A stretch of 64,000 nucleotides of DNA from Cherax quadricarinatus (Eukaryota; Arthropoda; Malacostraca; Decapoda; Parastacidae): assembly GCF_038502225.1 (NCBI RefSeq), contig NC_091382.1, positions 10,926,602 through 10,990,601 on the forward strand, given 5' to 3'. The notes below the pieces were generated by a model that was not told the DNA's origin, ran no database searches, and saw only the letters and a program-made list of their open reading frames with translations. Shown here in pieces: positions 30,640 through 40,200 of this stretch; position 1 is the first letter of the stretch; the number at the start of each line of letters is the position of its first letter. The position numbers were made by a program, and so were the translations under genes.

Positions 30640-31479
30640 AACAATATGAAGTTCAACGATGAGAAATTTCAATTACTCAGATATGGTAAACATGAGGAAA
30701 TTAAATCTTCATCAGAGTACAAAACAAATTCTGGCCACAAAATAGAGCGAAACACCAACGTCAAAGACCTGGGAGTGATTATGTCGGAGGATCTCACCTT
30801 CAAGGACCATAACATTGTATCAATCGCATCTGCTAGAAAAATGACAGGATGGATAATGAGAACCTTCAAAACTAGGGAGGCCAAGCCCATGATGACACTC
30901 TTCAGGTCACTTGTTCTATCTAGGCTGGAATATTGCTGCACTCTAACAGCACCTTTCAAGGCAGGTGAAATTGCCGACCTAGAAAATGTACAGAGAATTT
31001 TCACGGCGCGCATAACGGAGATAAAACACCTCAGTTACTGGGAGCGCTTGAGGTTTCTAAACCTGTATTCCCTGGAACGCAGGAGGGAGAGATACATGAT
31101 TATATACACCTGGAAAATCCTAGAGGGACTAGTACCAAACTTGCACACGAAAATCACTCGCTACGAAAGCAAAAGACTTGGCAGACGATGCACCATCCCC
31201 CCAATGAAAAGCAGGGGTGTCACTAGCACGTTAAGAGACCATACAATAAGTGTCAGGGGCCCGAGACTGTTAAACTGCCTCCCAGCACACATAAGGGGGA
31301 TTACCAACAGACCCCTGGCAGTCTTCAAGCTGGCACTGGACAAGCACCTAAAGTCAGTTCCTGATCAGCCGGGCTGTGGCTCGTACGTTGGTTTGCGTGC
31401 AGCCAGCAGCAACAGCCTGGTTGATCAGGGGCTGATCCACCAGGAGGCCTGGTCACAGACCGGGCCGCGGGGGCGTTGA
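30640..31479 (+). pseudogene. LINE B reverse transcriptase, C-terminal half
   Basis: Continuation of the previous frame: NNMKFNDEKFQLLRYGKHEE, SIASARKMTGWIMRTFKTRE, LFRSLVLSRLEYCCTLTAPF (the RT thumb segment), LERRRERYMIIYTWKILEGL and the LINE B end HQEAWSQTGPRGR at 31479. It differs from the 34920 copy by a handful of residues (for example RLLNCLPAH and DQGLIHQ), indicating recent common origin. Confidence 0.9.
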
Positions 31480-31515
31480 CCCCCGAAACTCTCTCCAGGT
31501 AAACTCCAGGTAAAC

Positions 31516-31615
31516 CAACAATCCACCCCAACTCGAGAGAATGCTTTGTTTTGGGTGGGGTATAAGGGCCACCGAACGGTGTGTTTTTCCCCGTTGGGAC
31601 TTCTCGAGCCAAATA
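31516..31615 (-). mobile_element. LTR-like element L, copy 1, remaining end
   Basis: Contains ccgttgggacttctcgagcc followed by aaataagttccaaca. It matches copy 2 at 45898-45945 in antisense (tgttgaaacttattcgg, agaagtcccaac). The outer boundary tgttgg.aactt starts with TG, as an LTR would. A SINE follows within two bases. Confidence 0.5.
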
Positions 31616-31616
31616 A

Positions 31617-31918
31617 GTTCCAACATCAGATAAGATAAGATTTCGTTCGGATTTTTAACCCCGGAGGGTTAGCCACCCAGGATAACCCAAGAAAGTCAGT
31701 GCGTCATCGAGGACTGTCTAACTTATTTCCATTGGGGTCCTTAATCTTGTCCCCCAGGATGCGACCCACACCAGTCGACTAACACCCAGGTACCTATTTG
31801 CTGCTAGGTGAACAGGACAACAGGTGTAAGGAAACGTGTCGGAATTTCCACCCGCCGGGAATCGAACCCGGGCCCTCCGTGTGTGAAGCGGGAGCTTTAG
31901 CCACCAGACCACCGGGCC
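31617..31918 (-). mobile_element. tRNA-headed SINE, type 1 tail
   Basis: A full-length antisense copy very similar to 23043-23336, including the taagataagatttcgttcgg end and the gggttcgattcccggcgggt head. It sits exactly at the edge of element L. Confidence 0.9.
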
Positions 31919-32094
31919 ACTTACCTAACCTCAACGTTATCTAAGTTTAGCTAAATTTAACCCAACCTGAAAGTTACCTAATCTAATCTTAACTAAATAT
32001 ACACTAATCTTATGTAACCTAATCAAACTTATTTTCCTTAATAAATCCCCAAATAAAAATTTGTTCAAGGCTTATTTATTTGATGATATACATA

Positions 32095-32545
32095 ATAATA
32101 TATTTATTTCTACAAGTACATGTACAAGGTATACAGACCATAGCTGACATCAGTGATATACTACTATATAGAAAATACCTTGTTATGCTGAGCATTTCCT
32201 GCAAATTAGGTCATTATTATAATCATGGGGGAGCGCTAAGCCCACAAGATTATACAGCACATGTGGGGGGAGGGGGTGGAAGGTATTCAGACTAAATTCA
32301 GGGATCTGGAGCACAGATCCAATTCCCTAGATCAAGAGCCCCTCACCAGCGTCAAGGACAAATTAGGTCAATTTCGTCCCAGGATGCGACCCACACCAGT
32401 CCACTAACACCCAGGTACCCATTTTACTGATGGGTAAACATAGACAACCAGTGTAAGGAAACACACCCAATATTTCCATCCCTTTACTGGGAAACGAACC
32501 CGGACCCTCACCGTGTGAAGCGAGAGCTTTTGGGCACCGTGGCCT
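32095..32545 (-). mobile_element. tRNA-headed SINE, type 2 tail, split by retroposon J
   Basis: The type 2 tail (atgtacaaggtatacagacc to gagcatttcctgcaaattag) at 32095-32213 and the middle and head (ttcgtcccaggatgcgaccc to tcaccgtgtgaagcgagagc) at 32371-32545 are separated by J. The head is the usual tRNA-like sequence, here with gtttcccagtaaaggg instead of an intact B box. Confidence 0.8.
32214..32358 (-). mobile_element. Retroposon J with 12-bp TSD
   Basis: 145 bp between identical copies of caaattaggtca (32202-32213 and 32359-32370). On the minus strand it starts ccttgacgctggtgaggggc, includes ttgatctagggaattggatc, and ends in ...cttagcgctcccccatgat and tataataa. A second copy is at 36605-36765. 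No coding capacity. Confidence 0.8.
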
Positions 32546-33039
32546 GGTGTTGTTGAAAAGTATAAAACAATGACAGTTCCACTGAGTAGCTGTAGGCAAC
32601 TAAAGGCAGAATATTCCATGCAAGTTTCCATTGTAATATTTTTGGTTACAAACTTGGAAAAGATTTTTTCATCAATCACTAAGCACTTCGTTTTAAGAAG
32701 ATTTTTATTTTACTTATAACTCATTTATCATGCCGACAATCATTCTACCTCTCATTAATTATACTGCCAATAATTTTACCTCTTAAAAGTCAGTTTCAGT
32801 AAACATGGTTATACAGCAGCCGAATAAATCCTCTAACATTTAAATTATTTAGTATATAATTATTATTACAAACAAAACTAAGAGCTAAACACACAAGGGT
32901 CATACATCGCTGCAGGGTAGGATGTGGTAAAGATGAAATATGCCAGATCAAAGACCAGCGAGGGAAAATAGGACGTCGGAGGCAGAGTCAGTAAGGGCGG
33001 TGAGAAGTATTAAAGGGAAAGTATAATCAGAGTTGATGT
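32546..33039. other. No recognisable feature
   Basis: AT-rich sequence with a tct...aattat scrap only. Confidence 0.4.
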
Positions 33040-33545
33040 AATCAAGTTGTCATTGACAAAAAGTCAAAGAGGGAGTCTGTGTCAAAGGTGGGGCCATCAG
33101 TGAGGAGGTCAGATAAAGTATGAGCGGTGACCACGCCACGCAAACTGAAAGCGAAACTTGACAATTCACACAGAGCGGCGCTGGACAGTTCTCCATGAGA
33201 TACCCATGAATGAGACTTGTGTGTCCGATACGAAAGCGTTAGAGTGTTGTCTCCCAACCACGACAGCAGTGATAAAACCAGGACCCAAACACGGTTTGAT
33301 AGAATATAATTTGTTATGAATCCACTCTGACCACTGTAGTTTCCAACGGTTGGGAAGGTGTTCAGAGATTACACCAAAATAGGCTGAGAATGGAATAGCC
33401 CTTTGGAAAATGCAGAGATTGTGTATAGGTGACCGCGCCACAGATATCCGCCTGCTCGTTGCCCTGAACATCCACATTATCAGAGGACATAGCAGACAAC
33501 GATTTCTCTGATTTTACTAGAAATATGGCACAACCCTTCAGCATA
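33040..33545 (-). pseudogene. Decayed LINE RNase H / C-terminal region
   Basis: The minus-strand text in several frames recalls the tail of RNase H-bearing LINEs. NVDVQGNEQADICGAVTY (about 33430-33490) resembles the H-x-G-x-x-GNE-x-AD end of RNase H. It is followed by PNRWKLQWSEWIHNKLYSIK, then TLSYRTHKSHSWVSHGE...CELSSF and HTLSDLLTDGP in other frames. Frames change at least twice, so it is a dead fragment. It is distinct from the RNase H frame at 44881-45789. Confidence 0.6.
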
Positions 33546-34889
33546 TATTAGACTATATAGCCTAATGCTGCTGGTTATCCTCGCACTCACATTCTCTTTG
33601 AAGATGCCTTTGTGTACATCATTTCCTCGCCATAATTTCACATTTTTTGACCTTTGTTTCCAGTCTAGTTTAAAAACTAACTCTGAGCCTTATCATTAAC
33701 CTCGTAGGTTAAGTACCAACCGTATAAAATTAAAAAAAAAACTTCATTCGGAATAATTAATAGCCTCTGAAGGTCTTCCCAAGAGAATCCAAGAGGCAAA
33801 TTTTTATAACGTTTGGGGTCTTTTTTCCCTCGTTCCCCTAACCAATCTGGCATCTTGTAAGTGATTTCCCGTCATTTATAAATTTGTTAACTCAATAAGT
33901 GTCAAGTGTGGCTTGATCGAATCAAGTCAAGTTACAGGTAGAGAAAAAATGTTGACTGGAGTTAAGATGCACCTACCATAGATTCCCTCTCTTATTGGCC
34001 TTCAAATGCAGGATAGAAGTGATGAATTGGGAAAGGCAGCGAGTTAAACGCAAAGTGACAAAGGCAGAAGAAAGGACCCGTCATGGGTCGTTCTTCAGAT
34101 GTGACCTGATCTTCACCTGGCCTGAGTATGTACACTAAAACATGGCATTCTTGAATTAGCTAATTAGACAAAACTGCGTTTTGTCCCACCCAGTATTCGA
34201 CCCAAGTATTGTTATAGTGTTTACAGTCATGTGACTGTCAGTCGTGTCCACCATGATACCAGTCGAGTCTATTTCATGCAAAAGGCACTGGTTGTTAAAG
34301 CTATAAAGTGTGGGATAAATACAGAGCAAAGTCCCATTCTGGTCAATGGTCACACAAGTCCTCTGACAGAACAAGAATTTGAGAGAGAAATAATTTTAAT
34401 TGCCTGTCATATACACAGCGACTCGTACTAGTAACATGTAGAACAATGGTATGCTACAGAAAACTTTTAAGAGCATTTGCTGGTTGAAAAATCTCTCTTC
34501 AATATGCAACATTAGATTTGCAATATCCTCCTCCATCCCCCCTTGCAGAGTATAATATGCCAGAGATGGACGTTATTAAACACTATCTAAATTATATTTT
34601 GTTAGTGATATCACACCTCAGAATTCCATTAGATCAACAGAGAGTTTAGGGGCGCCACCTAACACTTCATTTTAATAATACGTGTACATATATGGTCCCG
34701 CAGGGCTACATGCGCAAATTATTATAGGTAACATTAGCCTGACCAATGATCTGTTTTCGTATGATATACTCAGTAAGTGGTAGAGCAGGCTCTGGGTGCC
34801 AGTAAAGTGCATAGATTGGGCTAGGTAGGGTTACAACCCATCCTAATCTAAAAAAAAATATCCTTTTATAACAATATACACGACATAAC
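33546..34889. other. About 1.3 kb without recognised features
   Basis: AT-rich sequence with chance frames (60-75 codons) and no repeat that recurs in the window. Confidence 0.4.
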
Positions 34890-36168
34890 CTGGAGTTTAC
34901 CTGGAGAGAGTTTCGGGGGTCAACGCCCCCGCGGCCCGGTCTGTGACCAGGCCTCCTGGTGGATCAGCGCCTGATCAACCAGGCTGTTGCTGCTGGCTGC
35001 ACGCAAACCAACGTACGAGCCACAGCCCGGCTGATCAGGAACTGACTTTAGGTGCTTGTCCAGTGCCAGCTTGAAGACTGCCAGGGGTCTGTTGGTAATC
35101 CCCCTTATGTGTGCTGGGAGGCAGTTGAACAGTCTCGGGCCCCTGACACTTATTGTATGGTCTCTTAACGTGCTAGTGACACCCCTGCTTTTCATTGGGG
35201 GGATGGTGCATCGTCTGCCAAGTCTTTTGCTTTCGTAGTGAGTGATTTTCGTGTGCAAGTTCGGTACTAGTCCCTCTAGGATTTTCCAGGTGTATATAAT
35301 CATGTATCTCTCCCTCCTGCGTTCCAGGGAATACAGGTTTAGAAACCTCAAGCACTCCCAGTAATTGAGGTGTTTTATCTCCGTTATGCGCGCCGTGAAA
35401 GTTCTCTGTACATTTTCTAGGTCGGCAATTTCACCTGCCTTGAAAGGTGCTGTTAGAGTGCAGCAATATTCCAGCCTAGATAGAACAAGTGACCTGAAGA
35501 GTGTCATCATGGGCTTGGCCTCCCTAGTTTTGAAGGTTCTCATTATCCATCCTGTCATTTTTCTAGCAGATGCGATTGATACAATGTTATGGTCCTTGAA
35601 GGTGAGATCCTCCGACATAATCACTCCCAGGTCTTTGACGTTGGTGTTTCGCTCTATTTTGTGGCCAGAATTTGTTTTGTACTCTGATGAAGATTTAATT
35701 TCCTCATGTTTACCATATCTGAGTAATTGAAATTTCTCATCGTTGAACTTCATATTGTTTTCTGCAGCCCACTGAAAGATTTGGTTGATGTCCGCCTGGA
35801 GCCTTGCAGTGTCTGCAATGGAAGACACTGTCATGCAGATTCGGGTGTCATCTGCAAAGGAAGACACGGTGCTGTGGCTGACATCCTTGTCTATGTCGGA
35901 TATGAGGATGAGGAACAAGATGGGAGCTAGTACTGTGCCTTGTGGAACAGAGCTTTTCACCGTAGCTGCCTCGGACTTTACTCTGTTGACGACTACTCTC
36001 TGTGTTCTGTTAGTGAGGAAATTATAGATCCATCGACCGACTTTTCCTGTTATTCCTTTAGCGCGCATTTTGTGCGCTATTACGCCATGGTCACACTTGT
36101 CGAAGGCTTTTGCAAAGTCTGTATATATTACATCTGCATTCTTTTTGTCTTCTAGTGCATTTAGGACC
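34890..36168 (-). mobile_element. LINE B copy, 5'-truncated
   Basis: A minus-strand LINE B of 1.28 kb, from the terminal acctggagtttacctgg (34890) to the truncation in the VLNALEDKKNAD region (about 36168). It is the best preserved LINE B 3' half in the window. No target duplication is evident. Confidence 0.92.
34920..36068 (-). CDS. LINE B reverse transcriptase and C terminus, open frame
   Basis: An uninterrupted frame of 382 codons from MRAKGITGKVGRWIYNFLTN; it stays open upstream through YTDFAKAFDKCDHGVIAHK to the truncation at 36168, so the Met is internal. It holds SSVPQGTVLAPILFLILISD, SFADDTRICMT (catalytic FADD), the thumb (RLEYCCTLTAPFKAG) and the complete C terminus ending SQTGPRGR. 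The first RT motifs and the endonuclease are missing, so the copy is dead as an element although its frame is clean. The family is of the CR1/Jockey group by motif style; the clade is not resolved by eye. Confidence 0.88.
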   Translation of the reverse strand: MRAKGITGKVGRWIYNFLTNRTQRVVVNRVKSEAATVKSSVPQGTVLAPILFLILISDIDKDVSHSTVSSFADDTRICMTVSSIADTARLQADINQIFQWAAENNMKFNDEKFQLLRYGKHEEIKSSSEYKTNSGHKIERNTNVKDLGVIMSEDLTFKDHNIVSIASARKMTGWIMRTFKTREAKPMMTLFRSLVLSRLEYCCTLTAPFKAGEIADLENVQRTFTARITEIKHLNYWECLRFLNLYSLERRRERYMIIYTWKILEGLVPNLHTKITHYESKRLGRRCTIPPMKSRGVTSTLRDHTISVRGPRLFNCLPAHIRGITNRPLAVFKLALDKHLKSVPDQPGCGSYVGLRAASSNSLVDQALIHQEAWSQTGPRGR

Positions 36169-36604
36169 TATCTCCGTTACAAAATTCACTAAATATTGTC
36201 CAGTCGAAACTGTAAATTATCGCCAGACTCTGTGGAGATCAAACTTGACATTATTCTTTACTTGTCTGACTTCAACGACGTCAAAACTATAAAAAATTTT
36301 AGTTTTACGAAGCTGAATGATACTGAAAAATCTAACTGTTGCAATAGTTAACTTTTATCGATGAATTTTAATGGTTGTAGCAACAAATGAATTTGTTAAG
36401 TTCAGTTTTTCTGTTTTGTAACAAACTTATTCCGGATTATCAACATTTTTTTGAATTAAATTAAATTTGCGTTAACCCCGTAAAAAAATTAAGGTCAAAA
36501 AATGAATGGAAAAAAAATATTGTAGAATTTTCAGAACGAGGCAAAATTTTTCAGAAAAATTAATTTTCATTATTAATCTAAATTCTTGATTATCATTATT
36601 ATTT
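36169..36604. other. AT-rich, no feature
   Basis: Strongly AT-rich DNA with A and T runs; no frame or recurring repeat seen. Confidence 0.4.
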
Positions 36605-36765
36605 TTATTAGTATAATAATCAAGGAGTCCGCGCTAAACCCGTAGAAGTAAACAGCGCCTGTGGGGGGAGGGATGTGGAAGGTATACAGGCTTAATTAAG
36701 GGAACTGGAGCACAGATCCTATTCCCTGGATCAAGAGCCCCTCACCAGCGTCAAGGAAACCTCCT
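36605..36765 (-). mobile_element. Retroposon J, second copy
   Basis: It matches 32214-32358: taataatcaag.., cgctaaacccgtagaag, tgtggggggagggatgtgg, gatcaagagcccctcaccag and cgtcaagga. No clear target duplication. Confidence 0.75.
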
Positions 36766-36889
36766 TGAGAGGTCTAAATTCTTGTGTCACGTCCATCACC
36801 ATGATCTGGGTGGTCGAGTACCATAACATCTCCGATAATGAACGAGGCGACACTTGCAAAGTCGACCTATGTCGAGGCTCCTGGAGATT

Positions 36890-36962
36890 TCCCTGAGTCC
36901 CCGGGGAGCCCCGGGGTCCCCGGGTCCCGGGGTCCTGGGGTCCCGGGGTCCTGGGGTCAGCG
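36890..36962. repeat. GC-rich ccccggggtc-type tandem patch
   Basis: An imperfect roughly 10-bp periodicity of ccggggtcc and tggggtccc, about 70 bp, in otherwise AT-rich surroundings. Confidence 0.8.
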
Positions 36963-36974
36963 CTTTCTTTGGGA

Positions 36975-37080
36975 AATAAGACAATAACTTGACTGGAACA
37001 ATACATAAATAACTCACACACAGAAAAGTGAAATTTATGACGACTTTCAGTCATACTTGGACCATTTGGAGAAGAAATCA
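36975..37080 (-). mobile_element. Diverged half copy of the hairpin repeat
   Basis: The text gactggaacaatacataaat, aactcacacacagaa and gacgactttcagtcatactt, ggaccat follows one arm of the 22590-22730 hairpin plus its outer flank, in antisense. Confidence 0.6.
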
Positions 37081-37218
37081 ATTTAAAAAAAAAAGTAAAT
37101 TACCTTTTGTTACTACCTATTATATTTATTAAATAAACATAAATAAATATTAACATTTGCATTTCATTCTGGCTGCGTCGGTTGAGGGGAGAGGACGTGT
37201 GTGGGAGTGAGGTCCTAG

Positions 37219-40200
37219 ACTAAGTAAGTAAGTAAGTAAGTAAGTTTATTCAGGTATACACAAATACAGTTACATAGAATTATCATATATAGCAGCATAT
37301 GTGTAGAGAACCTAGGATAACCCAAAAAAGTCAGACAGAGTGACTTATTTCCATTGGGGTCCTTTTACCTTATTATTATAGTATAAAGGTTATAATATTT
37401 TCTTATTATTCTACAATGAAGATAACATCTTATTATCATACTAAAAAGACTATCTGCTACACCAAGGTCATTAAGACTATCTACAATACGAGGGTCATTA
37501 CAAGGAATAAGGTAAAATTTACACGTATGTTAGCTAAAAAATAGAAAATCATTCCCCTCCCTTTCTGTAGCTACATTCATCAGACACCTTTTGGCATTCT
37601 TCTTGAACTGGTTCACGCTATGACTGGCTTTGACATGTGCGGGTAGTCTGTTCCATTCCTTTATTGCTGTACAATAAAAGGTGTTTGAAGCCTGGCCACT
37701 GACTGTGGGTACTACAAAGTTGTGCTCTCTCCCCCTAGTACTATGATTGCTTTGGTTCCCAACCTTGACAAAATTGACAGCAAGATATTCTGGACACTGT
37801 TTGTGAGCAATTTTATAAACATGATTTAGCTTCAGTTGTTTTACTCTGTCTTCAACATTCAGCATATCCAACTGCTGTAATTCATCCTGGCCTACATGTT
37901 CTCTTGGTCCCAGCCCCAGGATGAATCTTACGATTTTGTTCTGGGTGATTTGCAGTCTATCTTTCAGTTTTTTTGTCAAGGCAGAGTACCAAGAAGAGCA
38001 AGCGTAATCCATATGGCATTGTATAAGGGCTAGACATAGGGTCCTGCGAGCCTCAGTAGGTAGACACTGTGCTTGTCTATACAGGAACTTCAGTTTGGCA
38101 TTCGCTTTCTTTACTACACTGTTCCCTATCAATTCTCCTGACATGCATGGGTCAAAGGGGATTCCCAAGTATTTTACTGATGAAACCAAAGTGATGGGCT
38201 CCCCATTACATTGAACATTAAAATTATTTACCCTTCTCAGTTTATGTTTCGTGCCAAAGAGAATGGCTTCAGTTTTCCCTAGGTGTAATGATAGTTTGTT
38301 GTCTACTAACCATTTGCTGCAGGACTCCAGTTCCAGTGTTAAAACATTAGCAATATCTTGTGGGTCTTTACCTGACACTAACAGAGCACTGTCATCTGCA
38401 TACAGTAGGAGTTTGCACTTGACACTGATAGGCATATCATTGACATAACATAAGAATAATAAGGGACCCAGAATACTACGTTGGGGAACTCCACATGTTA
38501 TCGGCAGGGGTTCTGATTCTGTTTTGTTGATTTTGACTATTTGTCTCCTGTTGCTAAGGTAGGACTTAAACCAGTCTACAGAACCTATACCAATAGCTTG
38601 AAGTTTATTACATAATATATTGTGGTTGACAGTATCGAAGGCCTTTTGCAGGTCTAAGGTTACCATGCCTATGAGGTTCCCCTTTGACATTTCAGTTCTC
38701 AGGTAATCCATCAGATTAATAAGGGAGGTGTCGGTTGAGTAGGATCTTCTAAAGCCCGATTGATAGCTATGGAGAATGTTGTTGTCATTAAGGTACTTAA
38801 CTACTTGAGAATACACCGCCCTCTCTAGAATTTTAGATATTATACTGAGTATACTAACAGGCCTATAGTTGCTTACATCAGACCTACTATTTTTCTTGAA
38901 GATAGGAGTGACTCTGGCCTCCTTGAACCCCTCCGGTACTGTATTAGTGGTGATTGATAGATTTATTATGTGAGCAATAGGGATTGACAGTTCAGAAGCA
39001 CCATCTTTTAGGAACTTAGACGGGATGTTATCAGGGCCTGTGCTCTTAGTTGGGTTTAACCTGCTTAGTTCTTTTTGAATAAAGTCATGAGATACACTTA
39101 CTAGTTGACAACTGTTTGGGGTTACCCCTTTATTGGTATAGTATGTTTGAAACTTATCAGAGTCTGTGTTAAAGGTATTTGATGCAGCTGGTAGTTTACT
39201 TACTAGTGTTGATGCAACAGATGTGTAGTAGGAATTAAAGCAATTTGCCACCTTAGATGTTTCGTGGCATACCTCATTATCGATAGTGAGTACTATGTTA
39301 GACCTATCTACTGGCTTATGGCTATACCCCAACTGTTTTAGTTGTTGCCAGAGCTTTCTGGGGTTATGCTTATACTCTTCAATTTTTGAGCAATAGTGCT
39401 TTGCCTTTGCTCCTTTTATAAGTCTCTGTACTCTGTTCCTCACCCTTTGGAATTCATTTAGTGCTGCAATATCCTGTCTGTTTGCTTTAAATCTTTTTAG
39501 CAGCTGGTCTCTGAATTTCATATTATCTAATATCTCAGTATTCATCCAGGGTTCAGTTCTTCGTTTAATCCTAACCTCTTTAACTGGAGCAATATTATCA
39601 AGGATGGTAGTGAACATTGTTTTGAATTTTTCCCAGGCATCGTTTACGTCCGTGCAACTTGTTATCTCTGTCCAGTCACAATTGTGTAGCCTATTTACCA
39701 GTGTTTCTTTACTGTAGTTTCTAGTTGACCTCATTTTTATTGTCCTGTGTAGGCCTATCCTACCCCTAGTTATTTTCCTGGTGCAGTAAATGATGAAATG
39801 ATCACTAAGACCTGTGGTAATGACGCCTGACTGACTAATGTTCTCAGAGCGGTTACAAAGTATGTGGTCAATTAGGGTGGCTGAGAACTGTGTGATCCGG
39901 GTTGGAGTATTAATTAGTTGAGTGTAACTATTTAATCCTAGAATTTGCTTATACCTTTTGCATAGCCCGTTATTTTGCTGCTGAAAACAGATATTAAAGT
40001 CGCCCAGTATTATTGTCTCGCAATTGTTTTCAACTCCGGACAAGACTCTGGAAAAGTCTTCTAAGAACTGGTCCTGGGTAGGAGGGCGGTAACTAGTTCC
40101 TACTAAGATGGGTTTGGTCTTAGGAAGCAGCACTTCAAACCATAGAATCTCCAGTTTATTGTTATTTAAATCAGGTCTTGGGTTGTAAGCTAAGTCATTT

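Larger units (their letters stand above)
30195..31515 (+). mobile_element. LINE B copy inside element L
   Basis: A plus-strand, 5'-truncated LINE B of 1.32 kb starting in the RT region (ctgtctgtctcaactattgg) and ending in the terminal aggtaaactccaggtaaac. It inserted into LTR-like element L, whose text resumes directly after. The sequence is very close to the 34890, 44110 and 48898 copies. Confidence 0.9.

Noticed and set aside
35056..36155. Plus-strand frames (for example 35365-35730, 35940-36155)
   Set aside because: Antisense shadows of the LINE B reverse transcriptase; the same shadows recur at each LINE B copy.
36731..37081. 116-codon Pro/Gly-rich frame
   Set aside because: Driven by the GC-rich ccggggtcc patch and the hairpin repeat half copy.
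38251..38448. Plus-strand frame opposite LINE A
   Set aside because: Shadow of the reverse transcriptase; repeated at 48640-48837 in the other copy.
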